Under the pieces are notes generated by a model, which searched no databases, was not told the DNA's origin, and worked only from the letters and a program-made list of their open reading frames with translations. A DNA stretch of 64,000 nt from Micromonospora sp. KC606 (GTDB lineage Bacteria; Actinomycetota; Actinomycetes; Mycobacteriales; Micromonosporaceae), in NCBI RefSeq assembly GCF_004348675.1, contig NZ_SMKN01000001.1, positions 123,976-187,975 on the forward strand, in the 5' to 3' direction. This document shows positions 16,333-25,014 of the stretch, piece after piece. A program made the translations under genes and the position numbers. Positions within the stretch are counted from its first letter, which is position 1, and the number at the start of each line of letters is the position of its first letter.

Positions 16333-17282
16333 CCGCACCGGACCTGCTCACCTTCGGTGAGACCATGGTGTCGTTGCGCTCGGCCGGTCCGCTCGCCGCC
16401 GGCGGACCGCTGACCATGCACCTGGCCGGCGCTGAGTCCAACGTGGCCGTCGGGGTGGCCCGGCTGGGCTACCGGGCCGCGTGGGCCGGCCGGGTCGGCA
16501 CCGACGAGCTCGGCGAGTACGTGCTGCGGCGGTTGCGCGCCGAGGGCATCGGCGTCGATGGGGTGACCCGGGATCCGGATCGCCCGACCGGCCTGATGTT
16601 GGTGGAACAGCGCACCGCCGACCTGACCCGGGTGCAGTACCACCGGTCCGGGTCGGCGGGGTCCGCCCTGCGGGCCGACGACCTGCGGGCGTCGCTGTCC
16701 GCCGGAGCCCGGATGCTGCACCTGACCGGGATCACGCCGGCGCTGTCCGACACCGCCCGAGACGCCACCCGGTGGGCGGCCGAGGCCGCCGCGGCGGCGG
16801 GCGTGCCGGTCTGCCTCGACGTCAACTACCGCGCTCGGCTCTGGTCCCGGGATACCGCCCGCGAGGCGCTCACCCCGCTGGCATGGTCCGCCTCGACCGT
16901 CATCGCCTCCGCCGACGAGCTGGACCTCGTCGGTGCCCCCGGAGCCGACGAGTCCACCGCGGTGGCGGAGCTGTTCCGGCGGGGCGTGCGGACGGTCCTG
17001 GTCAAGTTGGGCGCCGCCGGTGCCCGGGCGCACACCCCGGACGGTGTCCAGCACGCCGGTGTGCTGGCCGTGACCGCCGTCGACACCGTCGGCGCCGGGG
17101 ACGCGTTCACTGCGGGCTACCTCTCCGGGTGGTTCGACGGGCTGGACCTCGCCGGCCGCCTGCGTCGCGCCGCCACCCTCGGTGCCTTCGCGGTCTCCAG
17201 CCGGGGTGACTACGAGGGGCTGCCCCGCCGCGCCGAACTGTCCCTCCTCGACGGGCACGAGACCGGAAGCGTCCTCCGTTAG
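16329..17282 (+). CDS. kdgK: 2-keto-3-deoxygluconate kinase (PfkB family)
   Basis: 317 aa. PfkB fold with N-terminal [36 protein letters not shown] and the C-terminal catalytic signature [16 protein letters not shown] (Asp as base). Phosphorylates 2-keto-3-deoxy-gluconate or -galactonate using ATP, supplying the substrate of the aldolase encoded just upstream and overlapping. Substrate assignment rests on context; other PfkB sugar kinases look similar. Confidence 0.85.
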   Translation: MTAPDLLTFGETMVSLRSAGPLAAGGPLTMHLAGAESNVAVGVARLGYRAAWAGRVGTDELGEYVLRRLRAEGIGVDGVTRDPDRPTGLMLVEQRTADLTRVQYHRSGSAGSALRADDLRASLSAGARMLHLTGITPALSDTARDATRWAAEAAAAAGVPVCLDVNYRARLWSRDTAREALTPLAWSASTVIASADELDLVGAPGADESTAVAELFRRGVRTVLVKLGAAGARAHTPDGVQHAGVLAVTAVDTVGAGDAFTAGYLSGWFDGLDLAGRLRRAATLGAFAVSSRGDYEGLPRRAELSLLDGHETGSVLR

Positions 17283-17317
17283 CCGCCGCCACACCACGTG
17301 AAGAAAGGCACCCCTCC

Positions 17318-18547
17318 GTGAAGATCGCTGCTGCCGACGTCATCGTCACCAGCCCCGACCGCAACTTCGTCACCCTCAAGATCACCACAGACGAGGGCAT
17401 CGTCGGCCTGGGTGACGGCACGCTCAACGGGCGGGAACTCTCGGTCGCCTCGTACCTGCGCGACCACGTCGTACCGCTGCTGATCGGCCGGGACCCGCAC
17501 CGCATCGAGGACACCTGGCAGTTCCTGTACCGCTCGGCGTACTGGCGGCGTGGGCCGGTCACCATGGCCGCCATCGCCGCGGTCGACGTCGCCCTGTGGG
17601 ACATCAAGGCCAAGGCGGCCGGCATGCCGCTGTACCAACTGCTGGGCGGCGCGTCGCGCACCGGCATCATGGCGTATGGGCACGCCTCCGGCCGCGACCT
17701 GCCGGAGCTGTTCGACTCGATCCGCCGGCACCTGGAGGACGGCTACCGGTCGATCCGCGTCCAGACCTCCGTGCCCGGCATCAACGCCGTGTACGGCGTC
17801 GCCGCGCAGCCCAGCGCCGACGGCAAGCGGTACGACTACGAGCCGGCGCAGCGCATCCCGCTTCCGGCCGAGGAGGACTGGGACACCCGCGCGTACCTGC
17901 GCCACCTGCCCGGCGTGTTCGAGGCGGTCCGCAACGAGTTCGGCCCGGAGCTGCCCCTGCTGCACGACGGTCACCACCGGATGACCCCCATCCAGGCCGC
18001 CAAGGTCGGCAAGGAGCTGGAACCGTACGACCTGTTCTGGCTGGAGGACTGCACGCCGGCGGAGAACCAGGAAGCGCTGCGGCTGGTCCGCCAGCACACC
18101 ACCACCCCGCTGGCGATCGGTGAGGTCTTCAACACCGTGTGGGACTACCAGACCCTCATCCGGGAACAGCTCATCGACTACGTCCGGTCCGCGGTCACCC
18201 ACACCGGCGGCATCACCGCCCTGCGCAAGCTGCTCGACTTCGCCGCCCAGTACCAGATCAAGTCGGGCATCCACGGCCCGACCGACATCTCCCCGGTCGG
18301 CATGGCCGCCGCGCTCCACCTGGACCTGGCCATCCACAACTTCGGCATCCAGGAGTACATGCGGCACGGATCCCTCACCAACGAGGTGTTCCGGCAGTCG
18401 TTCACCTTCACCGACGGCTACCTGCACCCGGGCGAGCAGCCGGGTATCGGCGTCGAGATCGACGAGGAGGCCGCCGCCCGCTTCCCGTACGTCCCGGCCT
18501 ACCTGCCCTTCAACCGGCTCAAGGACGGCACCGTCCATGACTGGTGA
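17318..18547 (+). CDS. manD: D-mannonate dehydratase, ManD type
   Basis: 409 aa from GTG 17318. Enolase-superfamily dehydratase converting D-mannonate (some members also D-gluconate) to 2-keto-3-deoxygluconate. Metal ligands are Asp217 (LLHDGHHR), Glu243 ([11 protein letters not shown]) and Glu269 (LAIGEVFN). The ManD-specific [15 protein letters not shown] and QEYMRHG motifs are present, as is the long loop [11 protein letters not shown]. Together with kdgK and eda it completes a glucuronate/mannonate branch. Stop overlaps the gluconokinase start. Confidence 0.88.
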   Translation: MKIAAADVIVTSPDRNFVTLKITTDEGIVGLGDGTLNGRELSVASYLRDHVVPLLIGRDPHRIEDTWQFLYRSAYWRRGPVTMAAIAAVDVALWDIKAKAAGMPLYQLLGGASRTGIMAYGHASGRDLPELFDSIRRHLEDGYRSIRVQTSVPGINAVYGVAAQPSADGKRYDYEPAQRIPLPAEEDWDTRAYLRHLPGVFEAVRNEFGPELPLLHDGHHRMTPIQAAKVGKELEPYDLFWLEDCTPAENQEALRLVRQHTTTPLAIGEVFNTVWDYQTLIREQLIDYVRSAVTHTGGITALRKLLDFAAQYQIKSGIHGPTDISPVGMAAALHLDLAIHNFGIQEYMRHGSLTNEVFRQSFTFTDGYLHPGEQPGIGVEIDEEAAARFPYVPAYLPFNRLKDGTVHDW

Positions 18548-19076
18548 CCCCGCCCTCACACGGCACGTCGTCGTGATGGGCGTCTCCGGCGCGGGAAAGA
18601 CCACCCTGGCCCGGCTCCTCGCCGACGCCACCGGACTCGTCTTCGGCGAGGCCGACGAGTTCCATACCGCGGCCAACGTGGCGCGGATGCGCTCCGGTGT
18701 GCCCCTGGACGACGCGGCCCGCTGGCCATGGCTGCGCGACCTCGCCGGCTGGATGACCGCCCGGCACCGGGAGGGCGTCTCGACGGTGCTGGCCTGCTCC
18801 GCACTCAAGCGGTACTACCGGGACGTCCTGCGGAAGGGACCGCCGACGGTCGACTTCGTACACCTGGACGGCCCGGCTGACGTCATCCGGGAGCGGATGT
18901 CACTGCGTGCCGGCCACTACATGCCGGCGAGCCTGCTCGACTCCCAGACCGACGCCCTGGAGACCCTCGGCCCGGACGAACGAGGCGTGGTGCTCGACCT
19001 GCGGCTGCCCGTGGCGACGCTCGTCCCGGTGGTGGCGGAGCGCCTCGGTCTGCCGGTCACCGTCAAGGGCGGCTGA
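18537..19076 (+). CDS. gntK: Gluconokinase, GntK type
   Basis: 179 aa from ATG 18537, overlapping the manD stop. P-loop GVSGAGKTT (residues 15-23), substrate region [18 protein letters not shown] and [28 protein letters not shown] and the closing [18 protein letters not shown] with an acidic tail are all characteristic of GntK. Phosphorylates D-gluconate to 6-phosphogluconate. It is the last gene of the operon and adds gluconate to the range of hexonates handled. A terminator-like hairpin follows 18 bp later. Confidence 0.92.
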   Translation: MTGDPALTRHVVVMGVSGAGKTTLARLLADATGLVFGEADEFHTAANVARMRSGVPLDDAARWPWLRDLAGWMTARHREGVSTVLACSALKRYYRDVLRKGPPTVDFVHLDGPADVIRERMSLRAGHYMPASLLDSQTDALETLGPDERGVVLDLRLPVATLVPVVAERLGLPVTVKGG

Positions 19077-19094
19077 GCCCGCGCTTTCTCGGAC

Positions 19095-19126
19095 GCCGGG
19101 GTGCGGCCCCCGCGCCGACACCCGGC
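19095..19126. terminator. Hairpin after the hexonate operon
   Basis: GCCGGGGTGCGGC (19095-19107) and GCCGACACCCGGC (19114-19126) pair at 10 of 13 positions around a 6-nt loop, 18 bp past the gntK stop. Likely rho-independent type without a T-tract. Confidence 0.45.
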
Positions 19127-19229
19127 ATTCAGGAGGCAGGGTCGAGCGACTCCGACCCGTGTACGGCGCCAATACCTGTCGCACCTGCTGTGAGCTGGGG
19201 CTTCATGAATCTGGGGCACCCTCGCGGTC

Positions 19230-19407
19230 ATGGCGTTCCGATTGATCCATCCAGTCGCGATTCGCATGTTCGACGCCCTGCTGTGCACGGCCGTAGCGAC
19301 AACACCGGTGCTCGCGGAGCTACTGGCCCTTCGCCATGAGGTTGCGGTACCACGCCGCCAGATTCACGGCCGACCACGACTGTCCTGGCCAGACCGGACG
19401 GTTCTGA
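19230..19407 (+). pseudogene. Integrase-type transposase N-terminal fragment (IS3-like)
   Basis: Reads MAFRLIHPVAIRMFDALLCT, then LAELLALRHEVAVPRRQIHG and RPRLSWPDRTVL. This is the N-terminus of the actinobacterial integrase-core transposases that carry an LRHEVAVLRRQ motif. It is cut at about 19407 and joined to a different IS. No catalytic residues remain. Confidence 0.65.
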
Positions 19408-19680
19408 ACGCGCGACGACCCGTCTCACCACCTGGATCGCCGAGGTCAAAACCACCGGCCCCACCTGCACACATTCACCCGCGGCCTCGGCCTGGACCGC
19501 GACGCCGTCAACGCCGCACTGACCCACCCGTTCCACAACGGCGGCACCGAAGGCGTCAACACCAGAACCAAACTGAGCAAGCGACTACTGTACGGACGCG
19601 CGGGCTTCGCCCTCCTACGACACCGCATCCTGCTCGGTTAACCCCCCACCCTTCGTCACCACCGATCGTGAGACAGAGCC
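19408..19680 (+). pseudogene. ISL3-family transposase C-terminal fragment with terminal repeat
   Basis: RLTTWIAEVKTT, a frameshift near 19460, then LHTFTRGLGLDRDAVNAAL, NGGTEGVNTRTK and LYGRAGFALLRHRILLG, ending at TAA 19639-19641. This is the end of an ISL3 transposase. The sequence ATCGTGAGACAGAGCC (19665-19680), some 25 bp downstream, looks like the right terminal inverted repeat. Left part and frame integrity are lost. Confidence 0.65.
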
Positions 19681-19777
19681 ATGCGAACGGTGTTTCAGGC
19701 GTCTTCGGTCAGTAGGTTTCGGCGCCCGGCCAGCGGTCACCGGAAGTGATGGCGCTGCTGTACTACGCTCGCCCCTC

Positions 19778-20362
19778 ATGGCAGACATCAAACCGATCGC
19801 GGACCGCGAGGGTCGCATAGGCGGCATCGAGTCCATCTTGGTCGATGGGCGCAGGTGGTTCTTCGGGTTCGACTACAGCATGGACACCGCAGTCTCGCCG
19901 CTGATCGACGACCAGGCGCGGATGGCAGAGTTCGCCAGCAAGCACATGCTCCAGCGCGACGGGGCGCACGACGTCGCCTACTGGCGAGATCTGGTCGACT
20001 CTTCGGTCGAGACATCCGGCATCGTGGGTGAGGACGAGGATCGCACCTACAACAGTGAAACCCTGACAGCGGAACGGCTGTCGCCCAGCACGCAACTCAT
20101 GTACCTGATGGGCGCGGCGACGGCGTGGGACGACTCATTCTTCGAGGACGAGGCCGTCCAGGCCGCGCTCACCACGATTGGCGTGCGGGAACGCGACCGC
20201 GAGGACTGGGACTGCCTCGACCAGTGCATTGCGGCCACACGCTCGGACAGCGCCGAGGTGAGCAGGGCCGGGACGCACCTCATGACGCTGTACCAGCGAT
20301 TCATCTTCGACAATCTGCCGGCGAACTGGCCCGAGGTCTTCGCCGCCCTGCGGCCGATCTGA
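19778..20362 (+). CDS. Hypothetical acidic protein
   Basis: 194 aa from ATG 19778. No family recognised. It is acidic and soluble, with no signal peptide or membrane segment. Notable stretches are ILVDGRRWFFGFDYSMDTAV, ETSGIVGEDEDRTYNSETLT, MGAATAWDDSFFEDEAVQA and TLYQRFIFDNLPANWPEVFA. Codon use is coding-like throughout and the frame is uninterrupted. Flanked on both sides by IS remnants, so it may be cargo of a past insertion or an isolated survivor. Confidence 0.6.
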   Translation: MADIKPIADREGRIGGIESILVDGRRWFFGFDYSMDTAVSPLIDDQARMAEFASKHMLQRDGAHDVAYWRDLVDSSVETSGIVGEDEDRTYNSETLTAERLSPSTQLMYLMGAATAWDDSFFEDEAVQAALTTIGVRERDREDWDCLDQCIAATRSDSAEVSRAGTHLMTLYQRFIFDNLPANWPEVFAALRPI

Positions 20363-20515
20363 CCAGCTCGCCGATCGCCGACCGCCCCGAGCGGCCAGTG
20401 AAAATCACCGAATCAGCCCCTGGCGTGGTGGTTCTTGCCGACACCCCTCGTCCGTCCGCTCTCCCACACGATCAGCTCACCGCCCAACGCCTGACGGGAT
20501 CGCCGTCCTGATGAC

Positions 20516-21191
20516 TTGGGTGATGTCCGGGAGTCGGTGGCGAGGCTCCGACCGGCACGCCCGCTGACCGCGCTGCTGGTGGTGGTGGTGGTGGTGGCGG
20601 TTTGTGCCGTCATGGCCGGAGCATCGTTGTTCGCCGCGATCACGGATTGGCTGCACAACCTGGACAAGCAAGCCCAGGACCAGCTCGGGTTCCGCATCGG
20701 CGGCGGCCGCCAGGTGCTCCTGCTGTCCGCCCTGGACACCACCACCGGGATCGTGCTCGCCCAGGTCACCGTGGACGCCGAGAGCAATGAGATCACGTCC
20801 ATCACCGTCGCCACCCCCGGCGGCATCACCTTCCCGCACGCCCAGCAGGCCGTGCGGATCACCCGCACCCGCCTCGTCGCTGATAAGACCAGCCGCGAAA
20901 CCGCCTACCTGACCGTGTCACTGCCCGCACGCCAGGCTCTGCCCCGCGACCTGCAAACCTGGATCCGCCGACAGGCACATCGAAAACAAGATCCATCACG
21001 TGCGCGACGTGACGTTCCGTGAAGACCTCCACCAGGCCCGGACAGGCAACGGACCCGCCGTCATCGCAACGCTGCGTAACACCGCGATCGGCTGGCACCG
21101 CACCGCCGGCGCGACCAACATCGCCCGCGCCACACGCCGATCACACGACCTCATCACCGCCGTGACCAGCGGTTACCCGACAACGCAATAG
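20516..21191 (+). pseudogene. ISAs1-family transposase, internally deleted and frameshifted
   Basis: The N-terminal part (ARPLTALLVVVVVVAVCAVM, AGASLFAAITDWLHNL, AQDQLGF) is joined at about 20694 to a later part (LLLSALDTTTGIVLAQVTVD). Homology then runs through GGITFPHAQQAVRITRTR to QTWIRRQAH. The frame shifts near 20990 to HVRDVTFREDLHQARTG, VIATLRNTAIGWHRT and SHDLITAVTSGYPTTQ, stop 21191. About 90 or more residues are missing at the internal junction. Confidence 0.75.
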
Positions 21192-21230
21192 CCCTGGGAT
21201 CTCATCCTCGTTCACTGTCACCACGTCCGT

Positions 21231-21584
21231 TCAGCGGCCGGGCCGGAACTCGTGGACCACCTCGATCAGCCCAACAATGTGCCGGTTGAACTCGTCGAGT
21301 TCCTCGGCCGGCACCCACAGCTCGAGGATGTCGCGGCCGCCGGCGTGCCGGACCGGGTAGCGGGAGGCGAACTCGCGGTCGACCTCGAACCGGGTGACGT
21401 AGCCGACGCCGGAGGCGGATACGTTCCAGTCCCGGGCGATCATGATCGCGTACTGCTCGTTGAGGACCGGATAGAAGATCGGCTGGTCGGGCAGCCGCGG
21501 CGGCCACGCCTTCCAGCCGGTGGCGCGCACGAGTTCCAACTCCTCGGGGCCGGTCGGCCGCCACAGGGTCATCGTCTCGGCCAT
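21231..21584 (-). CDS. Conserved hypothetical protein, ADP-ribosylation/crystallin J1-like family
   Basis: 117 aa from ATG 21584, chosen for AAGGAG 7 bases upstream (revcomp of 21594-21602). Sequence TLWRPTGPEELELVRATGWK, PIFYPVLNEQYAIMIARDWN, SGVGYVTRFEVDREFASRYP, AEELDEFNRHIVGLIEVV. I associate this with small actinobacterial proteins often labelled ADP-ribosylation/crystallin J1; the label is historical and no activity is shown. Single domain, cytoplasmic. The frame extends upstream to 21719 but with unrelated basic sequence. Confidence 0.7.
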   Translation of the reverse strand: MAETMTLWRPTGPEELELVRATGWKAWPPRLPDQPIFYPVLNEQYAIMIARDWNVSASGVGYVTRFEVDREFASRYPVRHAGGRDILELWVPAEELDEFNRHIVGLIEVVHEFRPGR

Positions 21585-21652
21585 CGCGGCACTCCTTCCT
21601 GGCGGGCGCAGAGTACCGGCTGGCCCACGACGTGAACCAGCCGGTTTCGTCC

Positions 21653-22317
21653 TCAGTGCCGTAAGGACCAGTCGAAGCCCAACTGCTGGGCGGCTTCCAC
21701 GCTGCCGCCGGTCAGCCACTGCTGCTCGCGCGGGTCGGTTTCGGTAATCTGCCGGACGATTTCGTCGACCACGATTTCGGGGTCGCCTGCTGGCAGTTCA
21801 ATCACCGCGACGAACTGCAACCAGAGATCTTCTAAACCGACAGGCCGCTTGGGGTAGAAGTACGACACGTGCACCCGGCCCTGGTCGTCCGGCCGTGCCG
21901 CCACCCACCCGAGATGGCAGTCCCATCGGCCGAGCAGATCGGGTTGTTCTCGTAGGCGTGTCCGCAGCAGCCGGGCGACAGTTCGGTCGGGCCACTCCCA
22001 GGAGTGATCGTTTTCGGCGCGGGCGATTTCGGCGTCGTACTGGGCAGCGTCGAAGTGAACGGTCAGCAGGTCAAGGCTGGGCCGGTCGGGGTTACGAATC
22101 GCGATCCGACTGTGGTCCCCGTTCATCGAAAGCTCCGCCAGCGGCACCTGCCCGCAGGGGGTCCTCACCAGCGCGACCCAGCGCGCCCGATGATAGATCG
22201 CACGGTCGGCCGACCGGTCGGCGACATCCAGGACACCTGCCCCAGGCAGGCTGGTCGAGCAGACGCTCGAGCGTCGCCCGTACCCAACCCAGTTCGTCGC
22301 CCGACCAACGTTCCAGC
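21653..22317 (-). pseudogene. Unrecognised gene, 5' end cut by IS110 remnant and probably frameshifted
   Basis: The 3' part (from about 22230 down to TGA 21653) codes for ADRAIYHRARWVALVRTPCG, SMNGDHSRIAIRNPDRPSLD, WEWPDRTVARLLRTRLREQP, VHVSYFYPKRPVGLEDL and AAQQLGFDWSLRH. The preceding stretch VRVLLERWSGDELGWVRATL, ERLLDQ is coding-like in another frame, implying a shift near 22250. Upstream of about 22317 the sequence becomes IS110 transposase on the opposite strand, so the start is lost. Family not recognised; no motif of known function. Confidence 0.45.
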
Positions 22318-22737
22318 AGCACCCGGACCACGACATCATCACGAGCTTCCCCGGCATCACCGCCCAGGCAGGCGCCCGGCTACTCGGTGAGATCGGTGAC
22401 GACCGGAACCGTTTCGCCGATGGGCGATCGTTGAAGGCCTTCGCCGGCGCGGCACCGGTAACCCGTGCTTCCGGCCGCAGCCTGGTCGTATCGCAACGCC
22501 GGATCAAGAACGATCGACTCGCCGCGGTCGGCTTCACCTGGGGACTTTTCGGCACTCAACCAGTCACCCGGCACGCGAGCCCACTACGACCGACGCCGGG
22601 CCACGGGCGACGGCCAGGCCGCCGCCTTCCGCCACCTGTTCAGCCGCTTCCTTGGCTGCCTGCACCACTACCTGACGGCACGACAGCACTACCGAAAAGC
22701 GACAGCCTTCCCGATCACGACGGCCGTCGCTGCTTGA
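22318..22737 (+). pseudogene. IS110-family transposase C-terminal fragment
   Basis: HPDHDIITSFPGITAQAGAR, LLGEIGDDRNRFADGRSLKA and FAGAAPVTRASGRS are the C-terminal transposase_20 domain of IS110 enzymes. Near 22546 the frame shifts and homology continues as ALNQSPGTRAHYDRRRATGD and LFSRFLGCLHHYLTARQ to TGA about 22737. The N-terminal DEDD domain is gone. Confidence 0.75.
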
Positions 22738-22754
22738 CAGTTACGCCCATCGGA

Positions 22755-23265
22755 TGTCTTGTCCGCGAACGTCATCACGTTGCCGCTGGTCAACGCGTCA
22801 ACGAGTCCGACGGTTCGCTCGGCGGTCAGGTCGTGGACCGCGCCGGGCAGGGCGGGTGAGACCCAGACCAGTCGGCCGGCGGGGTCGGCCACGACCTGCA
22901 CCGTCACGCCGTGTCGCTTGTGCTTTCCCAAGTAGTACGGCCTCTGCTCGGCGACTCTGTCGATGGGGATGAGGGTGCCGTCGAGGATCGCGTAGGCCAA
23001 TCGGGCAACTCGTACCGCGCAGGCGTTGATGTCGTCGGCCAGGGCGGCGAGCAGGGTGATCGCCTCGCGGACGTACCGCCAGGCGGTGGTGGTGCCGATG
23101 GCGAAGCCGGCGGCGAGGCGCGAGTAGGTGTCACCGTTGCGCAGGTGGGCCAGGACCAGCAGCGCCTGCCGCCCGGGGTCCAGGCGTCGCCACCTGGATC
23201 GACACTGCGTTCGGTGTTGGCGGATCAGGTCGGCCAGGCGGTTGAGGGCGGTGAACGGACAATCG
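22755..23265 (-). pseudogene. IS5-family (DDE_Tnp_4) transposase fragment
   Basis: Minus-strand frame with FTALNRLADLIRQHRTQCRS, QALLVLAHLRNGDTYSRLAA, the HTH FAIGTTTAWRYVREAITLLA, LAYAILDGTLIPIDRVAEQR, PYYLGKHKRHGVTVQVV and LPGAVHDLTAERT. It breaks off at VMTFADK, about 22755, where the IS110 remnant abuts. At least the last catalytic acidic residue is lost. The true N-terminus also appears replaced beyond about 23265. Confidence 0.75.
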
Positions 23266-23456
23266 CCACGCTCAAGACCCTGGAAGATCCTGATGAAGCT
23301 ACGCTGCTGCCCACGCCGAGCAACCACGATCGTGCAGGCCATCCTCGTCCTTCACCACGTCGAGACGATCCGCTACGCGGATGAAAGTGGCTCAGTGGTA
23401 GGTTCTGCGACGAAGGCGGTCACTCCTTCATGGACCTGTTCTCAGGGGGATGAGAA

Positions 23457-23897
23457 ATGGTAAACAGGCGCATTATCACGTGGACGGTAACCGGCGCTGC
23501 CGCGTTGGCACTGGCCGTATCCCAGGCGACGCCCGCGTTGGCCGCCACGACGGTATCGGTCAAGACTACCGACGGAATGCCTATCGGGGGCACGGCCATC
23601 TTCTGGGGCAACAATCCCAACGCAGTCGATCCCGATATGCGCAAGCGGGAGAGGCTTGGAGCCTGCGACAAGCAGGGCAACGACGGCAAGATCGTCTATG
23701 CCGAGGCGCAGTGGAAGCTCAACGGCCAGTGGCAGTTCTTCTCGCTGTACGACACAAACGGCGCCGGCACCAGCGGCTGCCGCGAGGCATGGCTGCCGAA
23801 TATCAAAGAGGGCACCACCGTCCACATCAAGGCATGCCTTCAGACGAGCGTCAACCACCGTCAGGAGTACTGCGGCACCGCTACGGGCATCGCCTGA
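23457..23897 (+). CDS. Small secreted four-cysteine protein
   Basis: 146 aa from ATG 23457 with GGGGGA 6 bases upstream. Clear Sec signal peptide (MVNRRIITWTVTGAAALALA, then VSQATPALA, cleavage near residue 29). The mature part of about 117 aa has four cysteines (RLGACDKQ, TSGCREAW, IKACLQ, EYCGTA), so two disulphides are likely. It also contains GGTAIFWGNNPNAVDPD and NGQWQFFSLYDTNGAG, suggesting a beta-sandwich. No family recognised. Intact in an otherwise decayed region and followed by a good hairpin, so probably expressed on its own. Confidence 0.75.
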   Translation: MVNRRIITWTVTGAAALALAVSQATPALAATTVSVKTTDGMPIGGTAIFWGNNPNAVDPDMRKRERLGACDKQGNDGKIVYAEAQWKLNGQWQFFSLYDTNGAGTSGCREAWLPNIKEGTTVHIKACLQTSVNHRQEYCGTATGIA

Positions 23898-23954
23898 GCT
23901 CGTGACCTGCTGACACAGCCCGTTCAGTGAGCGTCTCTCGCTCAATGCTCAGAT

Positions 23955-24002
23955 GATGCCGGGGTTGAGGGCACACCCTTCGTGGCTCTGAACCCCGGCA
24001 TC
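23955..24002. terminator. 12-bp perfect hairpin after the secreted-protein gene
   Basis: GATGCCGGGGTT (23955-23966) pairs exactly with AACCCCGGCATC (23991-24002), loop 24 nt, 58 bp after the stop codon. A shorter hairpin TGAGCG-TCTCT-CGCTCA lies just before it. The rest of 24003-24285 shows nothing I can assign. Confidence 0.5.
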
Positions 24003-24285
24003 TGCATCTCGTCCCGGTGGCGGCTCAGGTCGACGCAGTCGGAAGTCAGAAGGTGCCGGTGTTGGCGGCCGGCGCTGGCAGATCGCCGGTTCGGGCTGAC
24101 AGGAGCGGGTAGACCTGGGCTGTGAGTGTCGTGTCCTGGGTCAGTGAAACTGCCAAGCCGAGGCTCTGACCTGCCCTGCATCAGATCCATTCAGCCGGCC
24201 GGGGCGGCGATCAGGGTTAGGTTCGCCCCGAGCCGTCCGAGCCTATGCCGGACGGCGATTGCTTGTCCGAGCGGCACTGCCGTGA

Positions 24286-24600
24286 ATGGCCTATGCCCGG
24301 ATTCCCAGCTCTGCACAGCTCGACCGCTGCAACCGCACGCACGAACCCTGCGACGCGCTGATGGCCTGGGCTGATCAGCCTGCCACACCCGAACACATAC
24401 GCTCCCGACTGGCCACCCTCAGCACCAACACTCCCCAGGTCCGGCTGGCTCGCTCCGACGACCCAGCCGTGACCGACAGCGTCGCCTTCGGCGTCCTCAT
24501 CGGCCACGTCTGTGTCTACGGCCACCAACGCCGGAACAAAGACGCCGACCGCGTGTACATCGCTGGCCCCCTACCCAACCGCACCTGCCTCGTCCCGTAA
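24286..24600 (+). CDS. Possible small hypothetical protein
   Basis: 104 aa from ATG 24286; third-position composition is coding-like but weaker than in neighbouring genes. Contains WADQPATPEHIRSRLATLST and DSVAFGVLIGHVCVYGHQRR. No family, signal peptide or good ribosome site. It may be a fragment of a larger lost gene. Confidence 0.3.
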   Translation: MAYARIPSSAQLDRCNRTHEPCDALMAWADQPATPEHIRSRLATLSTNTPQVRLARSDDPAVTDSVAFGVLIGHVCVYGHQRRNKDADRVYIAGPLPNRTCLVP

Positions 24601-24761
24601 CCAACACCGCGGCACCAACAAACATCCCCACACCCAGTGGACAAAAAACCCTGATCGGGAGTGGCCCAGGTTCGCCCGCGTCACCCCGCACCCCTGTTTT
24701 CCCAGCCCAGGACCACATTCGGAGCACACGGGCCCCTGTTCGTGACAGGCCGTGGGCCACG

Positions 24762-24974
24762 GTGGCAAGCGTTGGCACGATACAGGTGCTCGCCGCCCTC
24801 GAAGGCGCCCTCTTGCTGGCCCGGGCCCGGCGGAACTCCCTCCTGGTGACCTCCGTGGCGGAGAGGGTCACCCGCCACTGGCCCGAACTTGCGCGTCTGG
24901 TCGTCGAGGGTGGGTTGCGAGCTGAGCTGGACCTGCGCAAGCGCGTCTTTCACGGGTGGGGATGGGGGCGGTGA
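24762..24974 (+). pseudogene. TetR C-terminal fragment
   Basis: QVLAALEGALLLARARRNSL, then LVTSVAERV, is the last helix pair of a TetR-family ligand domain (ALEGALLLARARR is recurrent in that family). Nothing of the DNA-binding domain is present. The interval 24601-24761 has no recognisable gene. Confidence 0.45.
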
Positions 24975-25005
24975 CCTCGGCCTGGGGACAGGCCGAGGTC
25001 ACCGC
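24968..25005. terminator. 16-bp perfect hairpin after the GH5 gene
   Basis: GCGGTGACCTCGGCCT (24968-24983) and AGGCCGAGGTCACCGC (24990-25005) are perfect complements with a 6-nt loop, 9 bp past the stop of the minus-strand glycosidase gene. Strong transcription terminator, no T-tract. Confidence 0.7.
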
Positions 25006-25014
25006 GAGTCTGGA

